Made by a program: the position numbers and the translations under genes. From Anderseniella sp. (GTDB taxonomy: Bacteria > Pseudomonadota > Alphaproteobacteria > Rhizobiales > Aestuariivirgaceae), in assembly GCA_013041995.1 (NCBI GenBank), contig JABDRA010000325.1:1-7283 (forward strand): DNA of 7,283 bases, written 5' to 3'. Below, piece by piece: positions 1 to 6,311 of the stretch (positions within the stretch are counted from its first letter, which is position 1; each line of letters opens with the position of its first letter). A model generated the notes under the pieces. That model saw nothing but the letters and a program-made list of their open reading frames with translations, did no database searches and was not told the DNA's origin.

Positions 1-1
1 T

Positions 2-865
2 GTCTACTCCATCGATGATCTGTATGATTTCGAAAGCCTTCTCGACGAAATCCAGGAAGCCTGCAAGGACCAGAGCATTCCCGCAGAAACCTTTGTTTCC
101 GAGTACGCAGCCGGGCAGTTTGAAATCAACCTGTACCATACAGACAATGCGCTTGAGGCGTGCGATCAGGCTATCATGCTGGAGCGCTGCATCAAGGCTG
201 TTGCCCGCAAGCACGGCACAATTGCCAGCTTCATGGCGAAGCCGTTTGCCGAACAGGCCGGGTGCGGATTGCACATTCACTGCAGCCTGCTCGACAAGGA
301 CGGCAACAACATCTTTCTCGGGCCACATGACCAGTCAGTGGATCGGCCGATCTCGGACAAGCTGCGCAGTGCCATAGGCGGACTGCTGGCCACCATGACC
401 GAAGGCATGGCGATATTCGCGCCCAACGCCAACTCCTACCGCCGGTTGCGGCCGGGCACTTATGCCCCGGTGCGCGGACTTTGGGGCGGTGATAACCGAA
501 CGGTGCCGTTGCGCATACCGGGCGGCAGCGACAAGGCGATCAGAGTTGAACACCGCGTGTCAGGCGCTGACGCCAACCCCTACCTGGTCATGACAGCAGT
601 GCTGGCAGGCATTCACCACGGCATCACCAACAACATCGTGCCGCAAGACCCGATATCCGGTGACGGGTATGAAAGCGAAGAAGGCGTGGACTTGCCGATA
701 AGGTGGCCGGTGGCTCTGACCGCATTTGAGGAAGGCACCATCCTGAGGCAGTATTTCGGTGAAAAATGGTGCGATGCATTCCACACTGCACGGTCATTTG
801 AAGCGGATGCACACCATTACACCATCCATCAACTCGATTATGAATGGTACCTGCGCACTTCATGA
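2..865 (+). CDS. puuA: Gamma-glutamylputrescine synthetase, glutamine synthetase family (5'-truncated)
   Basis: This is the C-terminal 287 residues of a glutamine-synthetase fold enzyme; the start and the N-terminal beta-grasp domain lie left of the window. The family ligates glutamate to putrescine using ATP in the cytoplasm, the first step of the Puu pathway. Visible in the fragment are the catalytic-domain motifs SEYAAGQFEI (residues 33-42, likely metal-binding Glu34 and Glu41), GCGLHIH (87-93), NSYRRLRPG (144-152), NNRTV-like DNRTVPLRIP (164-173) and RVEHRVSGADANPYL (181-195). From memory these resemble E. coli PuuA more than GlnA, especially the FMAKP and SGADANPYLVM stretches. The adenylylation-site tyrosine of GlnA (NLYDLP) is replaced here by EGVDLP (227-232), so control by adenylylation is unlikely. 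The stop overlaps the puuB start as ATGA, implying translational coupling. A different gamma-glutamyl-amine ligase cannot be fully excluded. Confidence 0.9.
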   Translation, partial: VYSIDDLYDFESLLDEIQEACKDQSIPAETFVSEYAAGQFEINLYHTDNALEACDQAIMLERCIKAVARKHGTIASFMAKPFAEQAGCGLHIHCSLLDKDGNNIFLGPHDQSVDRPISDKLRSAIGGLLATMTEGMAIFAPNANSYRRLRPGTYAPVRGLWGGDNRTVPLRIPGGSDKAIRVEHRVSGADANPYLVMTAVLAGIHHGITNNIVPQDPISGDGYESEEGVDLPIRWPVALTAFEEGTILRQYFGEKWCDAFHTARSFEADAHHYTIHQLDYEWYLRTS

Positions 866-2148
866 CCGACAGATCTCTCGACCAGCCAACCTACTATGCA
901 GCAACCGCCAACCGGCAGGTTGCAACATCTGACGGCTCGTCTGTCCCGGACAAGGTCGATGTCTGCGTGATAGGCGCCGGGTTCACCGGCCTTTCCGCAG
1001 CGCTCGAACTCGCCCTTCGCGGACGCACGGTAGCCGTGTTTGATGCAGGCCCGATAGGATGGGGTGCGACAGGGCGCAATGGCGGTCAGGTCTGCACCGG
1101 CTATTCGCCCGGCATGGAAGGGTTTGAGAAGCAACTCGGATCAGACGACGCGCGCATCTGCTTTGATGTTGCCGAACAGGGCAAGCGACTGATCGAGGCA
1201 CGCATCAAGGCGCACAAGATTGACTGTGATCTGACCTGGGGTTTTCTTCATGCTGCTTCCCGGTCGAGCCATATGACAGGCCTTGCTGAACACATGGAAG
1301 AGCTGGAAAAGTATGGGGTGGAGGGTTGTACGCTTCTGACCCGCGAAGAACTTGCGGGAAAAATCGGCAGCAGCGCTTATCATGGAGCGTTGCGTGAACA
1401 AGACGCAGGTCATATCCATTCACTGAACTACGCCCTGGGCCTCGCCGATGCCATTCTGGGCAATGGCGGCCAGATTTTTGAAAACACCCCGGTCAGCAGT
1501 ATCGAAGGTGGCAGTTCCCCTGCCCTCAAGCTCAATTCCGGCAAGACAGTCGCGTGCAACCAGATTGTTGTGGCCTGCAATGCCTATCTCGGATCACTGG
1601 TTCCAGGCCTCAACCATCGCGTTATGCCGGTAGCCAGCTATGTTGTGGCAACCGAACCGCTCGGGAAGGACCGCGCACGGGGCCTGATCCGCGATAATGA
1701 AGCGGTTTGTGACAGCAATTATGTGGTCGATTATTTCAGAATGACGGCAGATCACAGGCTCCTGTTCGGCGGCAGATGCAGCTATTCCGGCATTCACCCA
1801 CGCGACCTGGGCTCCAGCATGCGGCCGCGGGTGTTGCGCATTTTTCCGCAGTTGACTGATGTGAAGATGCAATATGCCTGGGGCGGCCACATAGGCATTA
1901 CCCACAACCGGCTGCCCAATATGGGACGAAGCGGCAGCTCCATCTATTATGCGCACGGGTTCTCCGGCCAGGGCGTCGTTCTGGCGGGCATGTTGGGCAA
2001 AGCGCTCGCAGACGCCATTGTTGGTGATACGGAGCAATTCGACATATTTGCCCGAATTCGCCACTTGCCGTTTCCGGGCGGTTTTTTGCGCAGACCCGGA
2101 CTTACACTCGGTATGTTGTACTATCGCATCCGGGATTTGCTGTCGTGA
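862..2148 (+). CDS. puuB: Gamma-glutamylputrescine oxidase, FAD-dependent (DAO family)
   Basis: This 428-residue flavoprotein is expected to oxidise gamma-glutamylputrescine to the gamma-glutamyl aminoaldehyde, releasing ammonia and hydrogen peroxide. The N-terminal dinucleotide-binding fold reads DVCVIGAGFTGLS, with GAGFTG at residues 38-43 and the acidic end of strand two at Asp61. GATGRNGGQV follows at 68-77, a family hallmark. Near the C-terminus are the flavin-contacting YAHGFSGQGV and then LPFPGG, as in E. coli PuuB from memory. No signal peptide or membrane segment is seen, and the length is close to the E. coli enzyme (about 426). I chose the ATG at 862 over the in-frame ATG at 844. 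It forms an ATGA overlap with the puuA stop, and the protein start MTDRSLDQPTYYAATAN lines up with the PuuB N-terminus. There is no clear Shine-Dalgarno sequence, consistent with coupling to puuA. A generic amino-acid or sarcosine-type oxidase is the alternative, made unlikely by the puuA neighbour. Confidence 0.92.
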   Translation: MTDRSLDQPTYYAATANRQVATSDGSSVPDKVDVCVIGAGFTGLSAALELALRGRTVAVFDAGPIGWGATGRNGGQVCTGYSPGMEGFEKQLGSDDARICFDVAEQGKRLIEARIKAHKIDCDLTWGFLHAASRSSHMTGLAEHMEELEKYGVEGCTLLTREELAGKIGSSAYHGALREQDAGHIHSLNYALGLADAILGNGGQIFENTPVSSIEGGSSPALKLNSGKTVACNQIVVACNAYLGSLVPGLNHRVMPVASYVVATEPLGKDRARGLIRDNEAVCDSNYVVDYFRMTADHRLLFGGRCSYSGIHPRDLGSSMRPRVLRIFPQLTDVKMQYAWGGHIGITHNRLPNMGRSGSSIYYAHGFSGQGVVLAGMLGKALADAIVGDTEQFDIFARIRHLPFPGGFLRRPGLTLGMLYYRIRDLLS

Positions 2149-2155
2149 CGCGCAT

Positions 2156-2185
2156 TTGACCGATTATCTGAAAACTACATAAAAT
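2156..2185 (+). promoter_or_regulatory. Candidate sigma70-type promoter for the pilin gene
   Basis: TTGACC at 2156-2161 (5 of 6 to the -35 consensus) is followed after 18 bases by TAAAAT at 2180-2185 (5 of 6 to the -10 consensus). It starts eight bases after the puuB stop in the most AT-rich part of the window and points toward the pilin gene. The -10 overlaps a perfect 12-base palindrome, ATAAAATTTTAT (2179-2190), and the -35 overlaps an 11-base element repeated at 2260. If used, it gives a leader of roughly 165 bases. The call rests on motif and position only. Confidence 0.4.
2157..2167 (+). repeat. Direct repeat TGACCGATTAT, copy 1
   Basis: This 11-base sequence recurs exactly at 2260-2270 in the same spacer. 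This copy overlaps the candidate -35 element. It could be half of a two-site operator or a chance match; nothing else in the window settles it. Confidence 0.4.
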
Positions 2186-2259
2186 TTTATCAAATTTCGA
2201 AACATCTTCATAAATACAAGTGACGCAAAGTACCCGCGTTCAGGAATCGTTTATATCTA

Positions 2260-2270
2260 TGACCGATTAT
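2260..2270 (+). repeat. Direct repeat TGACCGATTAT, copy 2
   Basis: This is an exact second copy of the 11-mer at 2157-2167, 103 bases downstream. It is followed at once by another TGACCG (2270-2275), so TGACCG occurs twice with a 10-base period, about one helical turn. The spacer 2149-2358 has no other gene I can support. It also holds a small hairpin at 2326-2339 (GGCTC, AATC loop, GAGCC) ahead of the pilin ribosome-binding site. Confidence 0.4.
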
Positions 2271-2347
2271 GACCGCGCTGAACAACGATGAGGCAGACCG
2301 GGGTTCTGGGGTTAAGTGATTATCAGGCTCAATCGAGCCGGGCCTAT

Positions 2348-2352
2348 GGAGA
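2348..2352 (+). promoter_or_regulatory. Ribosome-binding site of the Flp pilin gene
   Basis: GGAGA lies six bases before the ATG at 2359. It supports this start for a very short gene. A second ATG at 2346 is in another frame and has no such site. Confidence 0.7.
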
Positions 2353-2358
2353 CGACAT

Positions 2359-2523
2359 ATGTACAAAGCAATTGCACACTTCAAGAGCAACGAAGACGGA
2401 GCCACCGCAATTGAATATGCGCTGATTGCAGCAGCGACCGGTTTAGCGCTGATTGCCACAATGCCAGGCATTGGGACAAGTGTTCAAAATTTGCTTTCGC
2501 CACTTGCTGCAGCACTTTCCTGA
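2359..2523 (+). CDS. Flp/Fap-type (type IVb) pilin prepilin, 54 aa
   Basis: This short gene encodes a type IVb prepilin, the subunit of Tad-system fibres used for surface adherence and assembled across the envelope. The leader MYKAIAHFKSNEDG is charged and ends in Gly14, the expected prepilin peptidase cut. The mature part begins ATAIEYALIAA, so Glu5 and Tyr6 of the mature protein (Glu19 and Tyr20 of the precursor) sit where the Flp family requires them. A single hydrophobic segment follows at about 21-39, and the tail is short. The mature length of 40 is within the Flp range. No tad/cpa assembly gene, prepilin peptidase or second pilin lies in the window, so it looks like an orphan or satellite copy. 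Its last four codons and stop fall inside a 27-base repeat shared with the TauE/SafE gene, which suggests a rearranged 3' end. It is convergent with that gene, with 60 bases between the stops and no evident terminator. Confidence 0.88.
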   Translation: MYKAIAHFKSNEDGATAIEYALIAAATGLALIATMPGIGTSVQNLLSPLAAALS

Positions 2524-2536
2524 AGGTTTCCGGCGC
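2510..2536 (+). repeat. 27-base exact direct repeat, copy 1 (pilin 3' end)
   Basis: The segment begins CAGCACTTTCC and ends GGTTTCCGGCGC, and is identical over 27 bases to 2641-2667. It covers the last pilin codons, the TGA stop and 13 bases beyond. Read on the minus strand it encodes APETFRKVL, as in the TauE/SafE protein, but here that frame is not part of a recognisable gene. This copy is therefore probably the derived one. Confidence 0.9.
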
Positions 2537-2583
2537 AGTGGATCGCAGGTAATTGCCTTCAACCAGTTTTCTGCTCGTAAGGG

Positions 2584-3309
2584 TTATCCGAAAATTCCCT
2601 TGCGCAACAAATTCAATGCCATGACAAACAGCCCGGCCATCAGCACTTTCCTGAAGGTTTCCGGCGCCATTGCATCTTGAAGCTTGAACCCCAGCCACAT
2701 ACCGATGAATGCCGGTATGCAGGCTGCGGTTGAAACTGCAGCCACCGCTGGCGTTATTGTGCCGTTCAGAATGTACCCGGCCAGAAGCGGTATGCTTCCG
2801 ATGGTGAAGGTTACCCCCACCGACGCTGACCACTTGCTTTTGGGTACCCCTGACGCCAGCAGAAACATGGTGATGGGCGGACCATAAACCGAAGTCGCAC
2901 CGCCCAAGACGCCTGACACGATGCCGACGAGCGCGCCTACCGGCTTTTCCACATTGGCCGGTACTGAGGGTTTCCACGGCGACACGTTCGCCATCACGAA
3001 AACCAGCAAGGCTAGTCCCAGCCCGATCACGATAACTGACGACGAGATTTGCGTTGCCAACAGCGCGACGGTGAACAAGGTGGTGAAACAGGTGACAATC
3101 AGCGGCCAGAACCGCATCAGGGCTTCCAGGAGTTCACTCACGCCGGACCGCGTGGCCATCTGAAGATTGGTCAGAAATATCGGAATGACAATCATCGCAA
3201 CCGCCAGTTTCGGATCCAGCAGCATGACCATGATCGATATGCCCACCAATGGCAGGGCTACTCCGATAATGCCCTTGCACAGCCCGCCAACGAACATCGC
3301 CAACATCAC
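2584..3309 (-). CDS. TauE/SafE-family membrane permease
   Basis: This is an integral membrane protein of the sulfite exporter TauE/SafE family, whose members move sulfite, sulfoacetate and other small organic anions; the substrate here is unknown. The 241 residues give about eight hydrophobic segments, at roughly 1-31, 36-52, 66-86, 89-107, 122-152, 162-183, 186-206 and 222-239. Two glycine-rich half-repeats typical of the family are visible: GGLCKGIIGVALPLVGI near residue 8 and SGVLGGATSVYGPPITMFLL in the second half. The listed start is the first conventional one (GTG at 3309), but no ribosome-binding site precedes it. The frame stays open upstream with plausible residues (WFFTQGFSPTQIALV) to a CTG at 3357 that overlaps the speB stop and has GAGGAG eight bases before it. 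The gene is last in the polyamine operon. Its role there could be export of an organic anion, or it could be a passenger. Confidence 0.85.
   Translation of the reverse strand: MMLAMFVGGLCKGIIGVALPLVGISIMVMLLDPKLAVAMIVIPIFLTNLQMATRSGVSELLEALMRFWPLIVTCFTTLFTVALLATQISSSVIVIGLGLALLVFVMANVSPWKPSVPANVEKPVGALVGIVSGVLGGATSVYGPPITMFLLASGVPKSKWSASVGVTFTIGSIPLLAGYILNGTITPAVAAVSTAACIPAFIGMWLGFKLQDAMAPETFRKVLMAGLFVMALNLLRKGIFG
2641..2667 (+). repeat. 27-base exact direct repeat, copy 2 (inside TauE/SafE gene)
   Basis: This is identical to 2510-2536. On the minus strand it encodes APETFRKVL, near the C-terminus of the TauE/SafE permease, just before its last hydrophobic segment. Because it fits the protein there, this is the likely source copy. 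Confidence 0.9.
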
Positions 3310-3353
3310 CAGAGCAATTTGAGTGGGACTAAAGCCTTGAGTGAAAAACCAGG

Positions 3354-4337
3354 TCAGCTGGTCATCTCCTCAGGCCGGGCACCTGCCGCATAGGCCTTGA
3401 GGCACAAGAGCTCTGCCGCAATAATAGCAGCAGCGTTCGATGTCATTTCCGCATGATCATATGGCGGCGAGACTTCAACCACATCCATACCAGCAAGATC
3501 GACACCCTTCATTGCGCGAATGACGGACAGGGCCTGATGACTGGTGAAACCGCCGGGAACAGGCGTACCGGTGCCCGGTGCCGTGGCAGGGTCAAGAAAA
3601 TCAATGTCGAAAGTCAGGTAGGACGGGCCTGAACCCAGGCGTTCGCATATCTCGTCTGCAACCTGGCGCGCGCTCATGTCATGCACCTGATCTGCAAACA
3701 GCACTTTCATGCCCATCGCATCTTCACCCTTGAAGCAGGTGCGGATACCCACCTGAATGGAACGGGCGGGGTCAACAATTCCGTCCTGCAGCGCCAGCGA
3801 AAACATGGTGCCGTGGTCGATGCGGTTGCCGGTTTCAGGCTCCACATCGCGATGCGCGTCGAATTGCACAAGACCCAAAGGACCGTGCTGTTTCGCGACA
3901 GCTTTCAGCACCGGATATGTAATAAAATGGTCTCCGCCGAAGGTCAGCGGACAAACGCCTTTGGACACGATTGTGCTGATGTGCTTTTCGATAACACGCG
4001 GCACATCCTGCTTGCGTCCCCAGTCAAAAAAGCAGTCGCCATAGTCAACCACTGCCAGGGTCTCAAACGGATCGAACCGCCACGGCCACACCGGGCCCCA
4101 GGAATGCTGGGCCGAGGCCTGGCGGATCGCCTGCGGCCCGAACCGCGTGCCCGGACGGTTGGTGACGGCCTGGTCAAACGGGACACCGGTTACGGCCACA
4201 TCGACACCTTTGAGATTGCGGGTATACTTGCGGCGCAGGAATGACAGGGCTCCGGCATAGCTTGCCTCTATCGAGGACCCCATAAGGTCCTTGCGGCGGA
4301 AAGCGGCATCGCCAAGCGATGACTTCGGTGTCGACAC
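3354..4337 (-). CDS. speB: Agmatinase (agmatine ureohydrolase)
   Basis: This 327-residue cytoplasmic ureohydrolase is expected to split agmatine into putrescine and urea. All six manganese ligands of the arginase/agmatinase fold are present: His137 in FGGDHFITYP, Asp160, His162 and Asp164 in FDAHRD, and Asp244 and Asp246 in TFDIDFLDPATAPGTGTP. DHGTMF (174-179), VQVGIRT (195-201 region) and GMDVVEVSPPYDHAEMT (283-299) match E. coli SpeB from memory, favouring agmatinase over arginase or formiminoglutamase. The active-site loop after Asp160 differs: AHRDVEPETGNRIDHG replaces the AHTDTY-type loop, so a related guanidino substrate such as guanidinobutyrate is possible. The GTG start is firm. An in-frame TAA lies three codons upstream, and GAGGAG precedes the start by nine bases. 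It follows the ATPase gene by six bases, so it is in the transporter operon. Confidence 0.92.
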   Translation of the reverse strand: MSTPKSSLGDAAFRRKDLMGSSIEASYAGALSFLRRKYTRNLKGVDVAVTGVPFDQAVTNRPGTRFGPQAIRQASAQHSWGPVWPWRFDPFETLAVVDYGDCFFDWGRKQDVPRVIEKHISTIVSKGVCPLTFGGDHFITYPVLKAVAKQHGPLGLVQFDAHRDVEPETGNRIDHGTMFSLALQDGIVDPARSIQVGIRTCFKGEDAMGMKVLFADQVHDMSARQVADEICERLGSGPSYLTFDIDFLDPATAPGTGTPVPGGFTSHQALSVIRAMKGVDLAGMDVVEVSPPYDHAEMTSNAAAIIAAELLCLKAYAAGARPEEMTS

Positions 4338-4343
4338 GAATTG

Positions 4344-5426
4344 TTACTCCTCAAGGATCAGCGTATCAGATGGATGCCAGCTGGCATAAACCTCCCGGCC
4401 GTTTTCCAGCAAGCCGGCTGCGGCACGGTCATTTTGCACATTTACCGCAAGCTCCAGTCCGTCTGCGCAGGTGACGAAGACATTGCTGACGTCGCCATAA
4501 TAGGCGACATCGCGAATGACACCCCTGGCTGAAATATCAGGACCCGAAGATGGTGCCTTGTCGGACAAGGTGAGTTTTTCCGGCCTGACGGCCAGTGACA
4601 CGCTACCGGATGCGGTTCCCTCATGTGGCACCACAACCCTGCCCAATCCCTTTGCCAGGCAGGTCACACCTGCATTTGAGGTTCCGGAGACAGTTGCATC
4701 AATCAGATTGATCTTGCCGATAAAATCGGCCACGAAACGCGAATTCGGCTTTTCGTAGAGTTCTTCCGGCCCGGCGATCTGACGCACGCCGCCTTTCTCC
4801 ATCACCGCTATGCGGTCCGCCATCGACAAGGCTTCATCCTGATCATGTGTGACGATGATAAAGGTGATGCCGATGACCTGCTGCAGACGCGCAAGTTCGA
4901 GCTGCATGTGCTCGCGCAGTTTGGCATCAAGCGCCGACAGCGGTTCATCAAGCAGCAACACCTTCGGGCGCTTGACCAACGCTCGCGCCAGCGCGACACG
5001 CTGGCGCTGGCCACCGGAAAGCTGGTCAGGCTTACGGTCGGCCATTGCAGCCATCTGAACCATTTCCAGTGCTTCTTCAACACGAGGTTGTATTTCGCTC
5101 GCGGCAACACCGGTTACCTTCAGACCATAGGCGACATTGTTACGAACGGTCATGTGCGGGAACACAGCATAGGACTGGAACACCATGTTCACCGGTCGCT
5201 TGTTGGCCGGCACACCTTCCATGTTCTGCCCATCAACAATGATGTCGCCGGTGCCCGACGTTTCAAGGCCGGCAATCATGCGCAGCAACGTGGTCTTGCC
5301 GCACCCCGATGGCCCCAGCAGCGCAAAGAACTCGTTGGGCATGATGTCGAAAGACACATCATCCACTGCAACAACACCGGGATATTTCTTCGTGACGTTC
5401 TTGATGGAAATGATGGGGCTGGTCAT
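4344..5426 (-). CDS. potG: Putrescine/spermidine ABC transporter ATP-binding protein (PotG/PotA type)
   Basis: This is the ATPase that powers polyamine uptake from the inner face of the membrane, 360 residues long. Seen in order are Walker A GPSGCGKTT (38-46), the Q-loop VFQSYAVFPHMT (Gln84), the signature LSGGQRQR (136-143), Walker B VLLLDEP (156-162), the D-loop SALD (164-167) and the H-loop THDQDEA (His194). A C-terminal TOBE-type regulatory domain follows from about 275, with LAVRPEKLTL. The VDDVSF start, the AVRPEK segment and the AYYGDVSNV stretch look closer to PotG than PotA from memory, so I use potG with caution. It starts eight bases after the potI stop without an obvious Shine-Dalgarno sequence, so translation is probably coupled. 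Nothing essential is missing. A generic CUT1-type or Fe/spermidine ATPase is the alternative if the permease neighbours are ignored. Confidence 0.9.
   Translation of the reverse strand: MTSPIISIKNVTKKYPGVVAVDDVSFDIMPNEFFALLGPSGCGKTTLLRMIAGLETSGTGDIIVDGQNMEGVPANKRPVNMVFQSYAVFPHMTVRNNVAYGLKVTGVAASEIQPRVEEALEMVQMAAMADRKPDQLSGGQRQRVALARALVKRPKVLLLDEPLSALDAKLREHMQLELARLQQVIGITFIIVTHDQDEALSMADRIAVMEKGGVRQIAGPEELYEKPNSRFVADFIGKINLIDATVSGTSNAGVTCLAKGLGRVVVPHEGTASGSVSLAVRPEKLTLSDKAPSSGPDISARGVIRDVAYYGDVSNVFVTCADGLELAVNVQNDRAAAGLLENGREVYASWHPSDTLILEE
4347..4352 (-). promoter_or_regulatory. Ribosome-binding site of speB
   Basis: GAGGAG on the minus strand forms the last two sense codons (Glu-Glu) of the ATPase gene, directly before its TAA stop. 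It sits nine bases before the speB GTG. It decides the GTG start and implies coupled translation. Confidence 0.7.
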
Positions 5427-5434
5427 GAGAGGGT

Positions 5435-6310
5435 CTAGCCTTCAATTTTCGATGGTGCCTGCATGCGCATGGCGATGATTGTGGCAACCAGCGTAATGAT
5501 GATGAGTATGGTCGAGGCTGCATTGATATCAGGCGATACACCACGACGAACCAGCGAATAGACCTTGACCGGGAAGGTGTTGGTCTCCGGGCCTGCGGTA
5601 AAGAAGGTAATGACGAAATCGTCCAGAGACAGTGTGAACGACAACAATGCGCCGGCAATGACGCCAGGCATCATGAACGGCAGCACCACGTTCCAGAAGG
5701 TCTGCCACTCGCTTGCCCCAAGGTCCTTTGAAGCTTCTTCAAACTCGCGGTTGAACCCGGCCAGCCGGGCCCGCACCACCACTGCCACAAACGGAAAACT
5801 GAAGGCTATGTGGGCGGCGGTTATGGCTCCGAGATTCAGCGGCCAGACGGAAAACAGCTCGTTCCACCAGTGGATCGGGCCTGTTTCAAATCCGCGCATC
5901 CAGTTCCCCACGCGCGAATACAGCACCAGCACCGCCACCCCCATGCAGATTTCCGGAATGACGATGGGAAGCACCATGACGCCTTCCACCGCCGACTTTG
6001 CGGGAAACCGGAAACGCCACAGCCAGAGTGCCGTTGCCGTACCGATGATGGAGGCGATCACAGTGCACATGACGGCGATGGTCATGGAGTTGACGAAAGC
6101 TTCGACCAGGGAGGCGTCATTCCACGCCTTGGCGTAGTACTTGGTGGTGAACCCACGCCACACGATATTGCGCTTTGAGTCGTTGAAGCTGAAGGCGATG
6201 AGCTGCGCGATCGGTGCATAGAGCAAAATGAATGTGACCAGGCCGAACAGGATCAGCCATGGCGACTTTCCGTAATCCAGCGGTCCGCGTGTCGACTTGC
6301 GCTTTGCCAT
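5435..6310 (-). CDS. potI: Putrescine/spermidine ABC transporter permease (PotI/PotC type)
   Basis: This is the second inner-membrane subunit of the polyamine importer, 291 residues long. About six membrane segments are visible, near 17-42, 72-98, 108-131, 160-182, 205-230 and 263-281. The EAA loop that docks to the ATPase reads EEASKDLGASEWQTFWNVVLP (191-211, split here as EEASKDLGAS and EWQTFWNVVLP), with the conserved Gly at 198. LSLDDFVITFF (227-237) is the signature I associate with PotC and PotI. The N-terminus is short and basic with no signal peptide. The ATG at 6310 is one base after the potH stop (TGA C ATG), and a GGGGA stretch about seven bases upstream can serve as ribosome-binding site. 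It pairs with the PotH-like subunit as a heterodimer. Confidence 0.9.
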   Translation of the reverse strand: MAKRKSTRGPLDYGKSPWLILFGLVTFILLYAPIAQLIAFSFNDSKRNIVWRGFTTKYYAKAWNDASLVEAFVNSMTIAVMCTVIASIIGTATALWLWRFRFPAKSAVEGVMVLPIVIPEICMGVAVLVLYSRVGNWMRGFETGPIHWWNELFSVWPLNLGAITAAHIAFSFPFVAVVVRARLAGFNREFEEASKDLGASEWQTFWNVVLPFMMPGVIAGALLSFTLSLDDFVITFFTAGPETNTFPVKVYSLVRRGVSPDINAASTILIIITLVATIIAMRMQAPSKIEG

Positions 6311-6311
6311 G

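Noticed and set aside
844..861. An earlier in-frame ATG for puuB at 844
   Set aside because: It would add six residues (MVPAHF) inside puuA, while the ATG at 862 gives the ATGA overlap and the expected PuuB N-terminus.
2326..2339. A small hairpin (five-base stem, AATC loop) ahead of the pilin ribosome-binding site
   Set aside because: It is too short to call a riboswitch or attenuator, so it is only mentioned in the spacer description.
2524..2583. A bidirectional terminator between the convergent pilin and permease genes
   Set aside because: I found no stable hairpin with a T-run; GGTAATTGCC is an imperfect palindrome with no loop.
2510..2667. An insertion sequence remnant as the source of the 27-base repeat
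   Set aside because: There are no terminal inverted repeats, no transposase fragment and no short target duplication, and one copy is ordinary permease coding sequence.
2381..2977. A 198-codon minus-strand open frame spanning the pilin gene and part of the permease gene
   Set aside because: It runs opposite the pilin and out of frame with the permease. Its only familiar stretch, APETFRKVL, comes from the 27-base repeat.
4845..5438. A long plus-strand open frame (197 codons) opposite the ATPase gene
   Set aside because: It is fully antisense to a gene with every ABC ATPase motif, and its protein is low in hydrophobic pattern and has no recognisable motif.
5565..6137. Plus-strand open frames opposite the potI-like gene, and similar ones opposite speB (3681-4244)
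   Set aside because: They mirror well-supported genes and have no start context or protein motif of their own.
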